Positions 10,268 through 20,863 of a stretch of DNA of 28,021 nucleotides are shown piece by piece. A program made the translations under genes and the position numbers. The first letter of the stretch is position 1. The number at the start of each line of letters is the position of its first letter. Source of the DNA: Gnomoniopsis sp. IMI 355080 (lineage: Eukaryota; Ascomycota; Sordariomycetes; Diaporthales; Gnomoniaceae). The stretch covers positions 1 to 28,021 of the forward strand of contig JAPEVC010000333.1 in NCBI GenBank assembly GCA_027946555.1, read 5' to 3'. The notes beneath the pieces were generated by a model that was given only the letters and a program-made list of their open reading frames with translations, searched no databases and was not told the DNA's origin.

Positions 10268-11118
10268 AGTACAAGCAGAGTGAGTCTTGCTCTACTAGCT
10301 AGGGCCTAAGTCTGCAAACATACTCATCACATTATGTAGAGTCTTCTGAATGTTTATTGCGTTTTTACGATATGTTCAATTGGTCTTTTAAAAGGATATA
10401 AAGTCAGTTATAAAATCGTCCAGAATTTATTATATAAGCCGACATGCTTGCTATATACTGCTAGGTCTCTATGGGTAAGGCCTACTCCGTCCTGTCTAGT
10501 AGGATAGGGTACCAGGTACCCAGGGTATCTACCCTGGGGTAGGTAAACCGGAACCTGTGCGAGACCTTATGTCATAATCAAGGCTATATAAAGCGATTGG
10601 CTATAAGACGCTTTGAATAGGGTAGTATAGCAAAGACATTTTTCTTTAAGCATTTTCATCAGGAAGGAGAGGGGAGGTCAAAGCTAGCTTAGGTACGTAA
10701 ATGCACACGAGTGATAACAATTGCAAAATGCTGGGTTAAAGCGGCCTAGAGCCATCACGCACCAGCCTACCGATGACACTCTCCCGCTCACTAAACGGAT
10801 GCAACTTCTAATTAGCAACATTTGACGGCAATAAAGACGACTTGATAAGCGGGGCTGATGTTGGCAATTGGGATTGGGAGCATTAACAGGACCGCCTAAG
10901 GCGGCGTAACTGCTGTCCTTTCCATTCTGGGTCTTGGGAAGTAGCAGACAGTTCATCAATTGCACGATTGGAGACGCGATCAATGTCGACGGAGAAGTAG
11001 CTGCCACTCAGCGTGTCTTCAACGATGGCTATTCTAAAGAAATAGAACGGTTGTGAATTCGAGTAGATTCACTACTGTCTCCGGGGACCAGTCGTGCATG
11101 GGGACGTATCGCAACCAA
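10268..11118. other. Convergent intergenic region
   Basis: It lies between the 3' ends of the HET gene (plus) and the SDR (minus), so it holds both terminators. Around 10500-10550 there is a cluster of imperfect palindromes built from GGTACC, CAGGTACC and TACCCTGGGGTAGG. No gene is supported; a 107-codon open stretch on the minus strand has no family motif. Confidence 0.5.
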
Positions 11119-12428
11119 TTACATGCCCTTTTCCTGAAGGGTCTTGATCATAACTGCTTCTTCGGCCATGGCTGCCTTGACTTGGTCGAAAACACCGACC
11201 GTTGGGTATAACGCTTCCAAAGCAACATCCCTGATATGAACTTTCGAGTCCTCCTTTGTGCCCACCTTCTGGACCTCGACAATGCTACCATCGCCATACT
11301 GAGGCTCCTGCAGAACCTTCATAATTGTGCCAGCACACTCCTCAGCCGAAAGGGAGACATCCTCCTCTAGGAGCCTGCCGCGGCAATAATCGGCCTCGAA
11401 AATTGGCGTCTGTGTGAATTAGTATCATAAGAATCTAACATACAAAAGCGGTATAATTTGAAGTTCCGGAAGATACTTACCCAAACAGGGCCTGGGCACA
11501 CAGCAGAGTTTCGAATTCCAAATGACTGCTTCAACTTTGCTAGCGATTTGACCATACTGACAATGCCAGCCTTGCTTGCGTAGTAGAACGGTGTCTGCAT
11601 TTGGTGCACATATCCACCCCTACGAGACTTGTTAGTAAAGAGAGCCCCAATCCCTCGTTCAGGTGACGATTCAGTTACACTGGAGGGGAAAATCAAGAGC
11701 ATTTGGCCGAGGTGGTAGAAGCTTGGGGGGGGGGTCTGCCTGCAGTAGATGGGAAATCGCCCACTCTTCCAGGAAAAGAAGGAAAAAGAACAGTGAAAGA
11801 AAAGAGGATGATGATGAGCATGTACATATTGAAGAAGAGAAGGAAAGTCTCACATACATGCTTGCCAGCCAAACCAAGTTGCCCTGAGCAACGCCCTTAT
11901 TCTCGGGCTTCAACCAGTACTCAACCGCGATCTGAGCAAGACGAATAGGTCCGATCATGTTGACAGCAAACGTCTTATACTGTCCAATCTCGGCATCTGA
12001 ATCATCCTTCGCCTCAGCCGAGGAGCCTGGAGGGAACCAGAAGGAACTGGAAGGTGGTTCAAATATGCCTGCGCCATTGACCACAACATCAACGCGTCCG
12101 AAAGTTTCCAGTGCGTTGTTCCACATAGACTTCAACTGCTTCCAGTTGGTTACGTCTGTCTGGTAGAAGACGTTTGAAGGGCCACCTGAGGGAGATGGGT
12201 GAGGATACTCGCTTAGCAGGGCCTCAGACTCAGGACGAAGTTTCAAGTCAGCGACTAGGACGGAGCAGCCCGCCTCGAGAAGCATCTTCGTGAGTGTATG
12301 GCTGATTCCTGCGGTATTCGTCAGATAGATCACAGGAGACAGTGCAATACCATCTCAACCTAGAAATGTGTCTTACCGGAGCCACCGCCTGTAACAACAG
12401 CGAACTTTCCCTTAAGATCGTATGCCAT
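11119..12428 (-). CDS. Short-chain dehydrogenase/reductase (classical SDR)
   Basis: Minus-strand exons 12428-12377, 12308-11858, 11619-11481 and 11409-11119 give 310 aa. The cofactor motif is TGGGSGIS (residues 13-20). Asp38 ends the second strand (VLVAD), suggesting NAD(H). NGAG (95-98) replaces the usual NNAG. The catalytic Ser167-Tyr180-Lys184 set (LASM..YYASK) has the usual 13-residue Ser-Tyr spacing, and CPGPVWTPI follows. Overall it resembles fungal 15-hydroxyprostaglandin-dehydrogenase-like SDRs that interconvert secondary alcohols and ketones; the substrate is unknown. It appears intact. Intron 2 (11620-11857) is long and contains a 10-G run. The SDR is convergent with the HET gene and divergent from the rhodopsin-domain gene. 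It could supply an alcohol oxidation step for the neighbouring dioxygenase pathway, but that is inference. Confidence 0.88.
11410..11480 (-). other. SDR intron 3
   Basis: Minus-strand GTAAGT donor and CACACAG acceptor. It is 71 bp. It joins CPGPVW to TPIF in phase 0. Confidence 0.8.
11620..11857 (-). other. SDR intron 2
   Basis: Minus-strand GTATGT donor and TCGTAG acceptor. It is 238 bp. Phase 2 joins AT|G to give LASMGGYVHQ. An overlapping GTGAGA donor would break the frame. The intron includes the homopolymer at 11725-11734. Confidence 0.7.
12309..12376 (-). other. SDR intron 1
   Basis: Minus-strand GTAAGA donor, CTGAC branch and ACCGCAG acceptor. It is 68 bp. It splits the glycine motif, joining GGSG to IS in frame. 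Confidence 0.8.
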
Positions 12429-13690
12429 TTTGGTCTCGAAGCTCAAAATAGTATCTATTGGATGAATTTTTCGAGAATTTTGAACCTCTGAACAGGTTGG
12501 TTGCGTAGAGATGTGAGTTGGCAAGAACAAATACCGGATCAAACAGGCAGCTACTGCCGTCGTGAGTACATAAAGTAGTACCAACATAACCATACCTAGG
12601 TATGCATGAGTCAAGTCCCAGATAGTTGTCATGTCACTCCACACACGCATTCGGGATGCTATTGGCCAAAGTCCAGATGCGGCTCGCCTAATTTTTCGAT
12701 ACGTTCCTTCTGACCCGAAGCAGCATGAGCATCCCATACTCGGCGGAAGAGCTGAGATGATGGTGTTATCATTCAAGGGATGGCGGGTGCACCCCTTTTG
12801 CTATCGCCCCCCTTTTCGGGGTCTTAAGAAACCCGTAGTCAAGCTTTCAGGATCTCAAGTGATCATTTTATATTAGCATCTACGAAATATCATCTGACTT
12901 CACTTCGATATGTATCCAGAGGGAGATCTGCAGCAGTCGCCGATAACGAGAACAAGGGCATGCACATGATGTGAAGCGATGTACTTTATTAGTGGACAGA
13001 ATTGGTATCTAATCGAACAATGATTCAGCAATCCGTTGTTAGATGCAAACCACCTTCCAGGTTGCTTCCAAATAACTTGCCGAATATATCTCCCTCGACA
13101 GGACAATCAGTCTCTGTACCCTTGGAATCTCACATGCGTATGGGATCCACACGGCTCTTCTGGATGAAATGCTCGCGGTCGTAATAAAGTCAGGGTTGGA
13201 TCCCCGGGCTTGGTCACAGGGTATAAAACCAGGATGTTCTGGATATTGTATGTGACATGTCGTTCGATAACTATTAAAGGACATATACGGTGGATGATCA
13301 AACTGCAAGTGGCATGGGTCCTCTATTCGCTCGCGTCGGGGCCATGTTAGTCTCGACTGGTGGGCGCTACAGTAAATCTCTGAGGCCGTGCAACCGATTG
13401 ATGTTACAATCTAAAGGGGAAACGCCGGTTAGGTAAAATTTCTTGCAAAGCGGATCATTTTCCAGGCAGGGGTCCTGGAGATTCGTATGGCGGAAATGTA
13501 CGTTCCTCAGTCATGGATTCGTATTCCTTTTGGAGGACTTGAACCCTTTATAACGAGGCCACACTTGAAGAACAACCCGGGATGTCAAAAGCCTTCCGAC
13601 CAATCTTCGGCTGTCCAGCGGATTGTCCTTTTTTGAAACATCATTGCACCATCGAGTAAGTATTACGTGGTTTCCAGCGCTGAAAGAGAC
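12429..13690. promoter_or_regulatory. Divergent intergenic region, SDR and rhodopsin-domain gene
   Basis: These 1.26 kb separate the two divergent starts and must contain both promoters. GGGTGCACCC near 12784-12793 is a perfect 10-bp palindrome, followed by C-rich and G-rich stretches (CCCCCC..CGGGG). No gene is supported; the open frames on both strands lack motifs. Confidence 0.4.
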
Positions 13691-15152
13691 ATGGTTGCGG
13701 TCTCTGGCAACACCATCCAGCCTACAGGGCTCGGTGCTGCTCTACTTGGTGTGACGCTGGCGTTCACCATCTTATGCCCCATTATCACGGGCCTTCGTGT
13801 CTGGACCCGGGTGAAAAACCGCGCCATGGGCGACGATGATTATCTCATGGTCGTAGGCCTGGTAATTATCCCCCCCCCCCCTAACGTGTCATGCGTCTGT
13901 TTTCGACCATGGGTATGCCTACTGAACGTTTTCGTACATATCAGGTGTTTAACGTGGTTCACAACAGTGTAGTCATGCGAGGGACCTTTTACGGTTTAGG
14001 CGCTTGGGACTCGCAAATTGACAGTGCTACCAAAATGGAGGGAAAGAAGGTATCTATAGCCCATTCTAATCGCTCGCACACCGTCAAATAACATTTGCCT
14101 CCGGTATGCAGTTCATCTTCCTTTGGCAGCTCTTCTATGCGATAGATCTCGCTTTTGTTAAAACCAGCATCCTTGCGACCATGAAAAGAATCGCGACGGC
14201 CAAAGTCTATCTTAAAATCATATGGGGCCTCATCATTCTATCCGCGGCGATAAGCACAGTCGGTGTCATTGTGATCTTGGTCAATTGTAGGCCCATTGCA
14301 GCGAATTGGGACTCAACTCTAGGATCCTGCATCTCTCCGGTATATTTTGTGTCAGTAAAACCCTTGATTCTCTTCAGCTCGTTCTAGCTTCCATCCTACC
14401 CGAGTTTCCTTTTGCAACCATATATCGAATATGTTGTCAACTAGTCCCCCGGACGCCTGCGATATGTTTTTGCTACTGCTAACAGCAAACCAATCAGCAT
14501 CCTCTCCAAGCTTGCATCTGTTGTCAACATGATCTCAGATCTCAGTGTGGCAATTATTCCAGTATTCCTCTTGCGAGATGTACAGATGAAGCGGAGTCTG
14601 AAGATTGTAACCAATATGCTCCTCGGACTAGGTGTCTTGTAAGTGGAGGATGATACACTTGCCGGGCCAACACAGCCGGAACATCTCGTCATCTGCACAC
14701 TCACTGAGAATTGCGTTTTTCCTCTGGCTAGGGCTTCCATCGCCAGCATCATCCGAATTCCGTACACCGATGCATACAGTTCCGACACCAACTCGCTTCA
14801 CAATATCGGGAACATAGTCCTCTGGACAGTTATTGAATGTGGTCTTGGCATTATCGCAGGATCGTTGCCAATGTTGCGGCATGTGATCAAGAGTTTCAGG
14901 ACGGAGAATAAGAGTTCTTATGTCCTTAGTGGTAGACACACCGAGCTCGCTAACATTGGCGGATCTCGAGCGCACGACAAGCCCAACGCCCAATACGAGG
15001 TCAGATGCACTATCGCTGGCAGGATTGAGGAAAACCACGAGTCCGAGTCCATTTACGTGGAGGGGGATCAAGACTCGACGCGGGGCATTATCAAGGTCAC
15101 ACGAGCTGTGGAACAAAGCTGGGCCAAGCCGCAGGGGTACGAGAAAATGTAG
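13691..15152 (+). CDS. Fungal rhodopsin-domain (PTH11-like) seven-helix membrane protein
   Basis: Exons 13691-13861, 13945-14049, 14112-14354, 14511-14638 and 14732-15152 give about 355 aa. Helices: 1 LGAALLGVTLAFTILCPIITG, ending in LRVWTR; 2 starting DDDYLMVVGLVFNVV; 3 IFLWQLFYAIDLAFVKTSIL; 4 IIWGLIILSAAISTVGVIVI, then NCRPIAANWD; 5 SVVNMISDLSVAIIPVFLL; 6 VTNMLLGLGVLASIASIIR; 7 NIVLWTVIECGLGIIAGSLP, then a hydrophilic tail of about 90 residues. C..N-x3-D before helix 5 and the R-x-W-x-R after helix 1 are typical of this fungal family, which includes putative GPCRs. The ligand is unknown. ATG 13691 is the first in-frame start. Intron 3 is the weakest point: 14351-14497 is an alternative that also keeps frame and adds three residues (358 aa). 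I preferred the model that restores normal spacing. Confidence 0.8.
13862..13944 (+). other. Rhodopsin-domain gene intron 1
   Basis: GTAATT donor, 12-C run directly behind it (13870-13881), ATATCAG acceptor. It is 83 bp and phase 0, joining VVGL to VFNVV. Confidence 0.75.
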
Positions 15153-15659
15153 TAATGGACATTGGAGGGATCATACAGACACCAGATGTTGTCACCACGG
15201 AAGAAGAGAATGGCTCGCCTACGAATCACTGTAAAGTCCATGAGTTACCATGGAGAAACCCCGGGGGGGGGGGGCAGCCTTATAACACGGGAAGGTCCAC
15301 ATAGCTGTGATATCGCCTGGGAAAAACACATTCACTATTTGAAAATGGAATTTTCACGGGAAAAAGAGCCATGAACACCAGACATCCCATGTTCTAGGTG
15401 TCGACGTCGGTGAGAGAGGTTCTGCCACACCCAGCATTCGGCTTTATATATTGCATTTTTGTCCTGGCCGTGTTCAGGTCCGTCGATGGTATCTTAGTGT
15501 GCGATGGTGCCCAACACACAGTCTTATTCCATATCTAATTTTAAGTAAAGGCCAGTGTGAATGCGAGCGGTAGGTGATACATGGCTAGAAAAGATAGGTC
15601 GCGAGTGAGGCGATGCCCGCAGCAAACTCATCTATCAGGTCTCAAAGAGACACAGTGCT
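15153..15659. other. Intergenic, no supported gene
   Basis: It contains a 12-G run at 15263-15274 and lies between the receptor-like gene and the minus-strand relic. No supported gene is seen. Confidence 0.45.
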
Positions 15660-16320
15660 AATGTGACGATGTCCATACTTCTCTCCGCTCTTTGCAAAAT
15701 CGTCCATTGGCATCATGACATTCAGCGCCACACCATTGTTTTGCTCCAGTCAATGCCAGTTCCACCGCATTTTTATCCAGCTGCCCGGGCGACTCGGCTG
15801 AATCTGCTCATGGAGTTCTTGGGCTGCCGTGATGGCTTCGAGGACATACATTATCGAGTCGGGGAGCAACAACTTCCGCAGACTGCCGATATTGTGTGAA
15901 TCCAAGCTGTCTTGCTCACCTAGGCTGGCATAAGCCACAGCCTTGGCTAGTTGCGAGGCGTAGATTTTCTTGCGGGCTTCCTTGAGAGCGCTATACCTGG
16001 GGTCTTTTCAATGCCGAGGCGAGTCCGTCATCACTCTTAATATATGCAGCCAGCTAAGTAGGTGCGGTAAATCTCTCAGCCTTCCGCGTCTGTAAGCAGG
16101 AAGAACGGAACCGACTTCTGCTGAACGAACGGATCGCTCCCAATGTGATAACATGATTGAGGGGCGTGTTGCCTGATGGCATCCAGAGGACCTCGCAGTC
16201 AACTAGGAAGGCAACATCGGCGTCTCTGGTGCATGGGTCAAAGCTGAACCACTGAGGGCTGGTAGGCGAAAGCACTCGGAGGCGATGTGGATGGAGGGGA
16301 AGCAGGGCATGCACTCAGGG
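15660..16320 (-). pseudogene. Decayed minus-strand gene of unknown family
   Basis: Several protein-like segments follow one another on the minus strand but in shifting frames. In order they are: FDPCTRDADVAFLVDCEVL..SGNTPLNHVITLGAIRS (about 16255-16115, ankyrin-like TPLxH-x-I-x-LG), then LRDLPHLLSWLHILR..MTDSPRH. Next comes a TGA at 16008-16010. In the same frame after it is KDPRYSALKEARKKIYASQL..AVAYASLGEQ..LLLPDSIMYVLEAI. After a further shift near 15782 comes LDKNAVELALTGAKQWCGAE..CKERREVW, ending at TAG about 15660. The pieces read as one ordered protein of about 210 residues with at least two frameshifts and a stop. I do not recognise the family. Confidence 0.4.
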
Positions 16321-16731
16321 CTGTGCCACAACTCGCAATATATATAAGGTTCAGTTGGTTGTAATATTGTGCCAGATTTCGAGTTAATACCTTGAGCCAT
16401 GTTCTGCAACGCATGGTCCTTTTCAGTATAAATACCACTCGGGGCCTGGACCTAGTAATCAGCGCTATCTAGTACATTGCACGCCGCTCGAGCTAAAATG
16501 TACCGTTGCATCTAGGATCACCAACTTCATCTCCGCTCCTACCTACCTTAGGGTAGGTAGCCTGCAAAATTTTGCGATATTGCTGAGCCATTGGTCTTTC
16601 TCCTTTTCACTTAACTCGACTCATAGGGCTTGACTACTCCTGTCCATAGAAGTTCTTCCAGAATCAGGATTCATTAGGCTCACATACGACATCGAGACCA
16701 CCAAAGTCGTAGCTCGTCATAACATTTTCCA
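16321..16731. promoter_or_regulatory. Upstream region of FAD monooxygenase
   Basis: The interval before the monooxygenase ATG. CCTACCTTAGGGTAGGTAG at about 16544-16562 is an imperfect palindrome. No gene is supported. Confidence 0.35.
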
Positions 16732-17180
16732 ATGCCTTCTACAATTCACATCGCGATAACAGGAGGAGGACTGACAGGTGCATCTTTGCTACACGCCCTA
16801 CTTCAGTACACGCACTTGGACGTCCATATTTTTTAATCAGCCGCAGCGTTCAAGGAGGCTGGTATGGCTGTCGGTGTGACCCGCAATGCCCTCACGTCTC
16901 TGGACTTGAATGGCAAATCCGCAGCACAAGCTCTCGAGAGCGCAGGTGCTGTTCCTCAGAAAGCTTTTCGCATAGCTCTGGCACAGGGTCCAAATCAGGG
17001 CAGGCTCATTGGAGAAATCGACGTCAGTGGCCCTGGTGGCAAGCGGCTCACAAGTATCGTGCATCGTGCAGATTTCCTGCGGGAGCTGTTGGCGGAGGTT
17101 CCCAAGGACCGCATGCATGCATCTAAGAAGCTAGCAAGTATCGACAAGTCTTCGCCGACTGGCCCCATCACTTTATATTT

Positions 17181-17285
17181 GTAGGTCCCTCACTTCAAAC
17201 TCGATACCAGATTACCCTACGAGATGAATATAATACACCGAATGCTTTGGGGGATAAGACGAAGGCTTATGGTGCATCATTATAG
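17181..17285 (+). other. FAD monooxygenase intron 1
   Basis: GTAGGT donor and ATTATAG acceptor, 105 bp. It joins TT|T to give ITLYFTDGTTHEYDILVG, the expected family continuity. Confidence 0.75.
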
Positions 17286-17670
17286 TACTGATGGCACAAC
17301 TCATGAATACGATATACTTGTGGGTGCCGATGGCATTCACAGTACTGTACGGAAGCTTATTCTTGGAGCAGATGATCCTGCCGCGTCCGCAAGGAACTCA
17401 GGTTGGTTGGGGATTATGGTCCTTAAGCCGTTTGAGGAAGCCAAGTCCTGCATCGAATCGCTGAATATCGAAGATGCCCGCGAATATGGTTTCGTCGGTG
17501 ATGGCACCTATCTGATGTGGAACTTGTTGAGTCACGGTAAATTGCTACAATTCGTAGCGACGGGATATGACGAGCATGTTGAGAATGACTGGACTCGTAT
17601 GGTTACCGCGGATGAGATCAAACGGCTATATCAGCACTGGCCAGAGCACCTGCGTAAAGCTATACTTGAG

Positions 17671-17787
17671 GTGCGAAATGATTGCTAGTCTCCCATTGCT
17701 AGTTTCCCATTGCTAGTTTCCCATTGCTAGTTTCCCATTGCTGATACGCTGTTTACGATGGTCATATGGCTGACTTCGCTAGTATAG
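17671..17787 (+). other. FAD monooxygenase intron 2
   Basis: GTGCGA donor, CTGAC branch at 17769-17773 and AGTATAG acceptor. It joins KAILE to LLCNQEKQPAIYFWEH in phase 0. The intron is 117 bp, about half of it the 14-bp tandem repeat. Confidence 0.75.
17681..17742 (+). repeat. 14-bp minisatellite inside an intron
   Basis: ATTGCTAGTTTCCC is repeated four times in tandem (first unit ATTGCTAGTCTCCC), followed by a partial ATTGCT. The array lies wholly within monooxygenase intron 2. Confidence 0.95.
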
Positions 17788-17865
17788 CTTCTCTGCAACC
17801 AAGAAAAACAGCCTGCTATTTACTTCTGGGAGCATTCCAATGCTCGAACATATGAAGATGGACCT

Positions 17866-18010
17866 GTCAGTATATGACAAGCTTATTCCGCCCCGCACAT
17901 TCGATCACATTACCAAAGATTCTTTCTGTGTCATATCATTGATCCACTGGCCACCCCTACCCATCTATACCACACGAGCTATAGAATGACTGACGTTTGG
18001 ATATCTTCAG
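17866..18010 (+). other. FAD monooxygenase intron 3
   Basis: GTCAGT donor, CTGAC branch and ATCTTCAG acceptor, 145 bp. It joins YEDGP to VCIVGDAAH in phase 0. Confidence 0.75.
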
Positions 18011-18377
18011 GTGTGTATAGTAGGAGATGCTGCCCATGCAACAACGCCCTGGCAAGCCTCGGGTGGAGGCATGTCAATCGAAGACAGTCTTATTCTATCC
18101 ACGTTACTCGGCCGTTCCAAGAATCCCGATGAGGCAACAGTAGCCCTGAAGGTCTACGACGATTCGTTGGCCTCGTACGCAGCGAATCGCTGAGTCATGC
18201 CGAGAAACTGATTTAATGATGAATGGGGTGTGTGATGATACGGAACTAGACTGGGAGAAGTTGAGCCAAGTATTACTACCGAGATGGGTTTTCATCTTGG
18301 ATCTGGATGTGGCAAAACATCGTGATGAAGCCCTCAGGATGCTGAACGAGGCACTGCAAGATGGAGAGGTTGCATAA

Positions 18378-19743
18378 TACTTGGAAAATTCGAGCTCGTG
18401 TCTATTTGTCGACGGACTACCGAATACAGACGCTAAACTCTGGATTTTTCGATGGCTAGTCGACAATCTCATATGCCGTCTTTAGTGATCCCGAAATACA
18501 TGTATGAAGCCAAAGTACACGTGTACTGTATTTGAGGTACATATGAATATAAGTCCTGTGTAAGTGGAGCATCGTCGTTTTATACATGGGTCTTCATTCT
18601 CAATCAGGATTGTTTCTAAATTTTGTAGTATTTCTCTTTCGCCCTGCTCTAAAGATCGGGAAACTTACGATATAAATCTCTCTTAATTAGACCACGATGG
18701 TGAGTTAGAGGTGCCGATGGAGGCATTTTTCGCCCACCTAGGCAATTGGACCCCCCCCCCCTTAGGAGGACTCATAAATCTCGTACATATACGAAAGCCT
18801 TCGTCCATGTATTTCTGGCCCAAAATACATGTGTAGTACCTTACATGTACTTGAATAGTGCGAACCCTAGCCGTCTTGAAGAATGGAATTAAAACAACTG
18901 AGGGCCTGAGTCTTAGTCGATTTGTCAGCAGCAAAAGTCGATAGTCCTGGGCGTTCTTACAAACTTTTAACCTTCTCCTAGGAAATTCCGGCGTCTTTAA
19001 GGATATGGCGTATGCGAGGTAGATCTTCCACGTGACCTTTCAGCATTTGCATGAGCAAATGACACGCGCCTTTATTGATTCGTACAGCGAGAGACTGCCA
19101 CGCTTAATCGCAATCCGTGGTGGCATAGAACATTGCTCGAAGCCAGTTCTATAAGCCATTTGGATCTTTCAAATGGTTTGTAAGTTTCTGGTGAAGTATA
19201 TATACATGTTGAAGCTGCTGGTCTGAGCAATTCTCGTGGCATCTCACAAGGAAAAGATCACTCAGCTCGGCGTTGCAGATGAGTGATCCAGGGCCTTGCC
19301 AACAAAACTGTATAGATGGCCACGAGTCTCAGTGTGACAGGATAAAGTGACATAAAATGTGTCGCCAAATGGTCAATTGGGACCTTCTGCTTTACGTTTA
19401 TGGGTTATCAACCAGGCAAATCTCCAATAACGCACAGAATAGACAGAAGCCTACCGCCTAACTGGGTATGTAGGAAATGCTAGACATATCGAAGCGTTGC
19501 TTAGAACAATTTTCAGGTCAACAGATTCAATGAAAGTACTGAATAACTTGGTACTAGAGACTGCGACTCCATTATCTCTGATTGGCGCTTAACGGGAATA
19601 TAACAATGATATCGAGGAAGTTCAAATGATATATTTCCTTGTTCCTCAAGCTAGCTACCTCTCAACCTTTTGAATTGCCGTAGTCCAAGCGCAGCTATTG
19701 CCTCTTTAGTCACGGTATGGTATCAAATCGGCGTTCGTAATTT
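18378..19743. other. Intergenic, no supported gene
   Basis: These 1.37 kb lie between two convergent genes (monooxygenase plus, dioxygenase minus). They contain an 11-C run at 18751-18761 and the palindrome TACACGTGTA near 18516. No coding frame with family character was found on either strand. Confidence 0.5.
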
Positions 19744-20863
19744 TCAGTACAATATTTTGGTCATCTGGCGATGGAACTCCAAAGCTGTGATATCTGGATA
19801 TTTTGCTGGCGTCTTAGAAGTGATAAATGGTGCAAGGGGTCCTACACTTGCTCCACGATGAGCTTTGAAAAAGAAGACGGACGAGTAGCGCTCTGGCACA
19901 ACTCCTTCCGACGCTTCGATCAGCGATGGAGGAATGTTTACCTGATGGACACCTGGGGGCATGCTTCCATTGGACCAGCGACCAAATGTGTCACTGAGAT
20001 TGACGACCATCTCGTTTCTTAGCTCGGTTACGACGGGAACGAGGGTAAAATCCTGGCGCCTGTCTTCGAGTTCCAAGCCACCCAAGCTATCTTGGAAGAG
20101 GAGGGTGATGATGCCGAAGTCGGTGTGCGGCCAGGCCCGTTTGATCGAGCCATTCCTCAGAGTCTCGATCCGTACTTCAGGGTAGTACAGCATTCTCAAT
20201 TCGCTAGCATCAGGCTTGCACATTTCCTGGATGGACCCAGATGGAATGCGCAGTCCGATCTCAATAGCCTCCATGATCCTCATGCAAGCACCTTGAGCAG
20301 CTGTGAAGTACCTTTCCATGAACTTCCTGAAGCCAGGCAGGTCAACTTCATCGGGCCACAAATTGGGAAAGTCGGGATCACTCGGAGGCCCGCAATCGAA
20401 GTGTTCCTATTTCAAATAGCCATATTAGTACTTGGTAAGAACTAGCGCGCAGTTCTCTACGTACCTTCTCATCCTTAAGCTCTATTCCCTCCAAACCGTT
20501 GGCAAAGTTCCGCTCTTGAAGCCTGGATGTTACCTCGGCCCCGATATGGCTCCAGCCGCGTTGGGGGTCTGGACCTGGCAAGTGTGCGAACTTTGCCTTC
20601 TGCTCAGGTGTCAGCGAGAAGAGTTTTTTGCCCTATTGAAACAGCACATTAACGTTTCGAAACTTCTTTTGTTGAGGTGTTATTGTACCTACCCAGTACC
20701 ATATACCTTCAAGAACATCATCGGGTATCTCGTGATTGATTAATTTGGTAAATCCATGTTGAGTCAGCGAAAAAACAAGTAGATCTGCAATTTCCTCCCG
20801 CTCGACCGGAGTGCCATGGGTGAATTTGCCGAAATCGAGTGTTTTGAGTTCGAGCGCCATCAT
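19744..20863 (-). CDS. 2-oxoglutarate/Fe(II)-dependent dioxygenase (isopenicillin-N-synthase-like)
   Basis: Minus-strand exons 20863-20693, 20632-20465 and 20406-19744 give 333 aa. The N-terminal DIOX_N-like part (HGFTKLINHEIPDDVLEGI, then LFSLTPEQKAKFAH) precedes the jelly-roll core. The iron ligands are His207 and Asp209 (AWPHTDFGIITLLFQD) and His267 (WSNGSMPPGVHQV); Arg286-Tyr-Ser288 binds 2-oxoglutarate. The gene appears intact. These enzymes hydroxylate or desaturate small molecules using oxygen and 2-oxoglutarate, with release of CO2 and succinate. Two ATGs are adjacent (20863 and 20860); the second has the better context (A at -3, G at +4), so the true protein may be 332 aa. It is divergent from the MFS gene, which is 2.2 kb away. 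The substrate cannot be read from the sequence. Fungal relatives include amino-acid hydroxylases of methylproline pathways, an idea raised by the nearby P5C-reductase-like gene. Confidence 0.9.
20407..20464 (-). other. Dioxygenase intron 2
   Basis: Minus-strand GTACGT donor, ACTAAT branch-like site and GAAATAG acceptor, 58 bp, phase 0. It joins LKDEK to EHFDCGPPSD. Confidence 0.8.
20633..20692 (-). other. Dioxygenase intron 1
   Basis: Minus-strand GTAGGT donor and TTTCAATAG acceptor, 60 bp, phase 0. It joins GIWYW to GKKLFSLTPEQK. Confidence 0.8.

Larger units (their letters stand above)
16732..18377 (+). pseudogene. FAD-dependent monooxygenase (salicylate-hydroxylase-like), disrupted
   Basis: Exons 16732-17180, 17286-17670, 17788-17865 and 18011-18377 would encode about 426 aa of a group A flavin monooxygenase. 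The FAD-binding GGGLTGASLL follows MPSTIHIAIT at the N-terminus. The mid-protein motif is YDILVGADGIHSTVRKLILG, and the C-terminal flavin motif is IVGDAAHATTPWQASGGGMS, then IEDSLILSTLL. Two lesions are visible. Codon 35 is TAA (16834-16836) at the end of the second Rossmann strand (HIF-stop-SAAAFKEAG), where Glu is usual. Near 18165 the frame slips: KVYDD continues as PRTQRIAESCRETDLMMNG only after a 2-base loss (or 1-base gain), and ends LPRWVFILDLDVAKHRDEAL..EVA. GAA to TAA is a transversion, so not RIP. Probably inactive, though sequencing error cannot be excluded. Confidence 0.88.

Noticed and set aside
10684..11007. 107-codon minus-strand ORF between HET and SDR genes
   Set aside because: No family motif and irregular composition; lies in the convergent intergenic region.
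13039..13308. 89-codon minus-strand ORF upstream of the receptor gene
   Set aside because: No recognisable domain, no supporting splice structure, and an overlapping alternative frame of equal quality.
14628..15116. 162-codon minus-strand ORF
   Set aside because: Antisense to the final exons of the rhodopsin-domain gene, whose forward reading has strong membrane-protein character.
17181..17285. Insertion disrupting the FAD monooxygenase
   Set aside because: Clean GT..AG ends and perfect restoration of ITLYFTDGTTHEYD show that it is an ordinary intron.
17681..17742. Short-spacer CRISPR-like array
   Set aside because: Units are directly adjacent with no spacers, in a fungal intron; a simple minisatellite.
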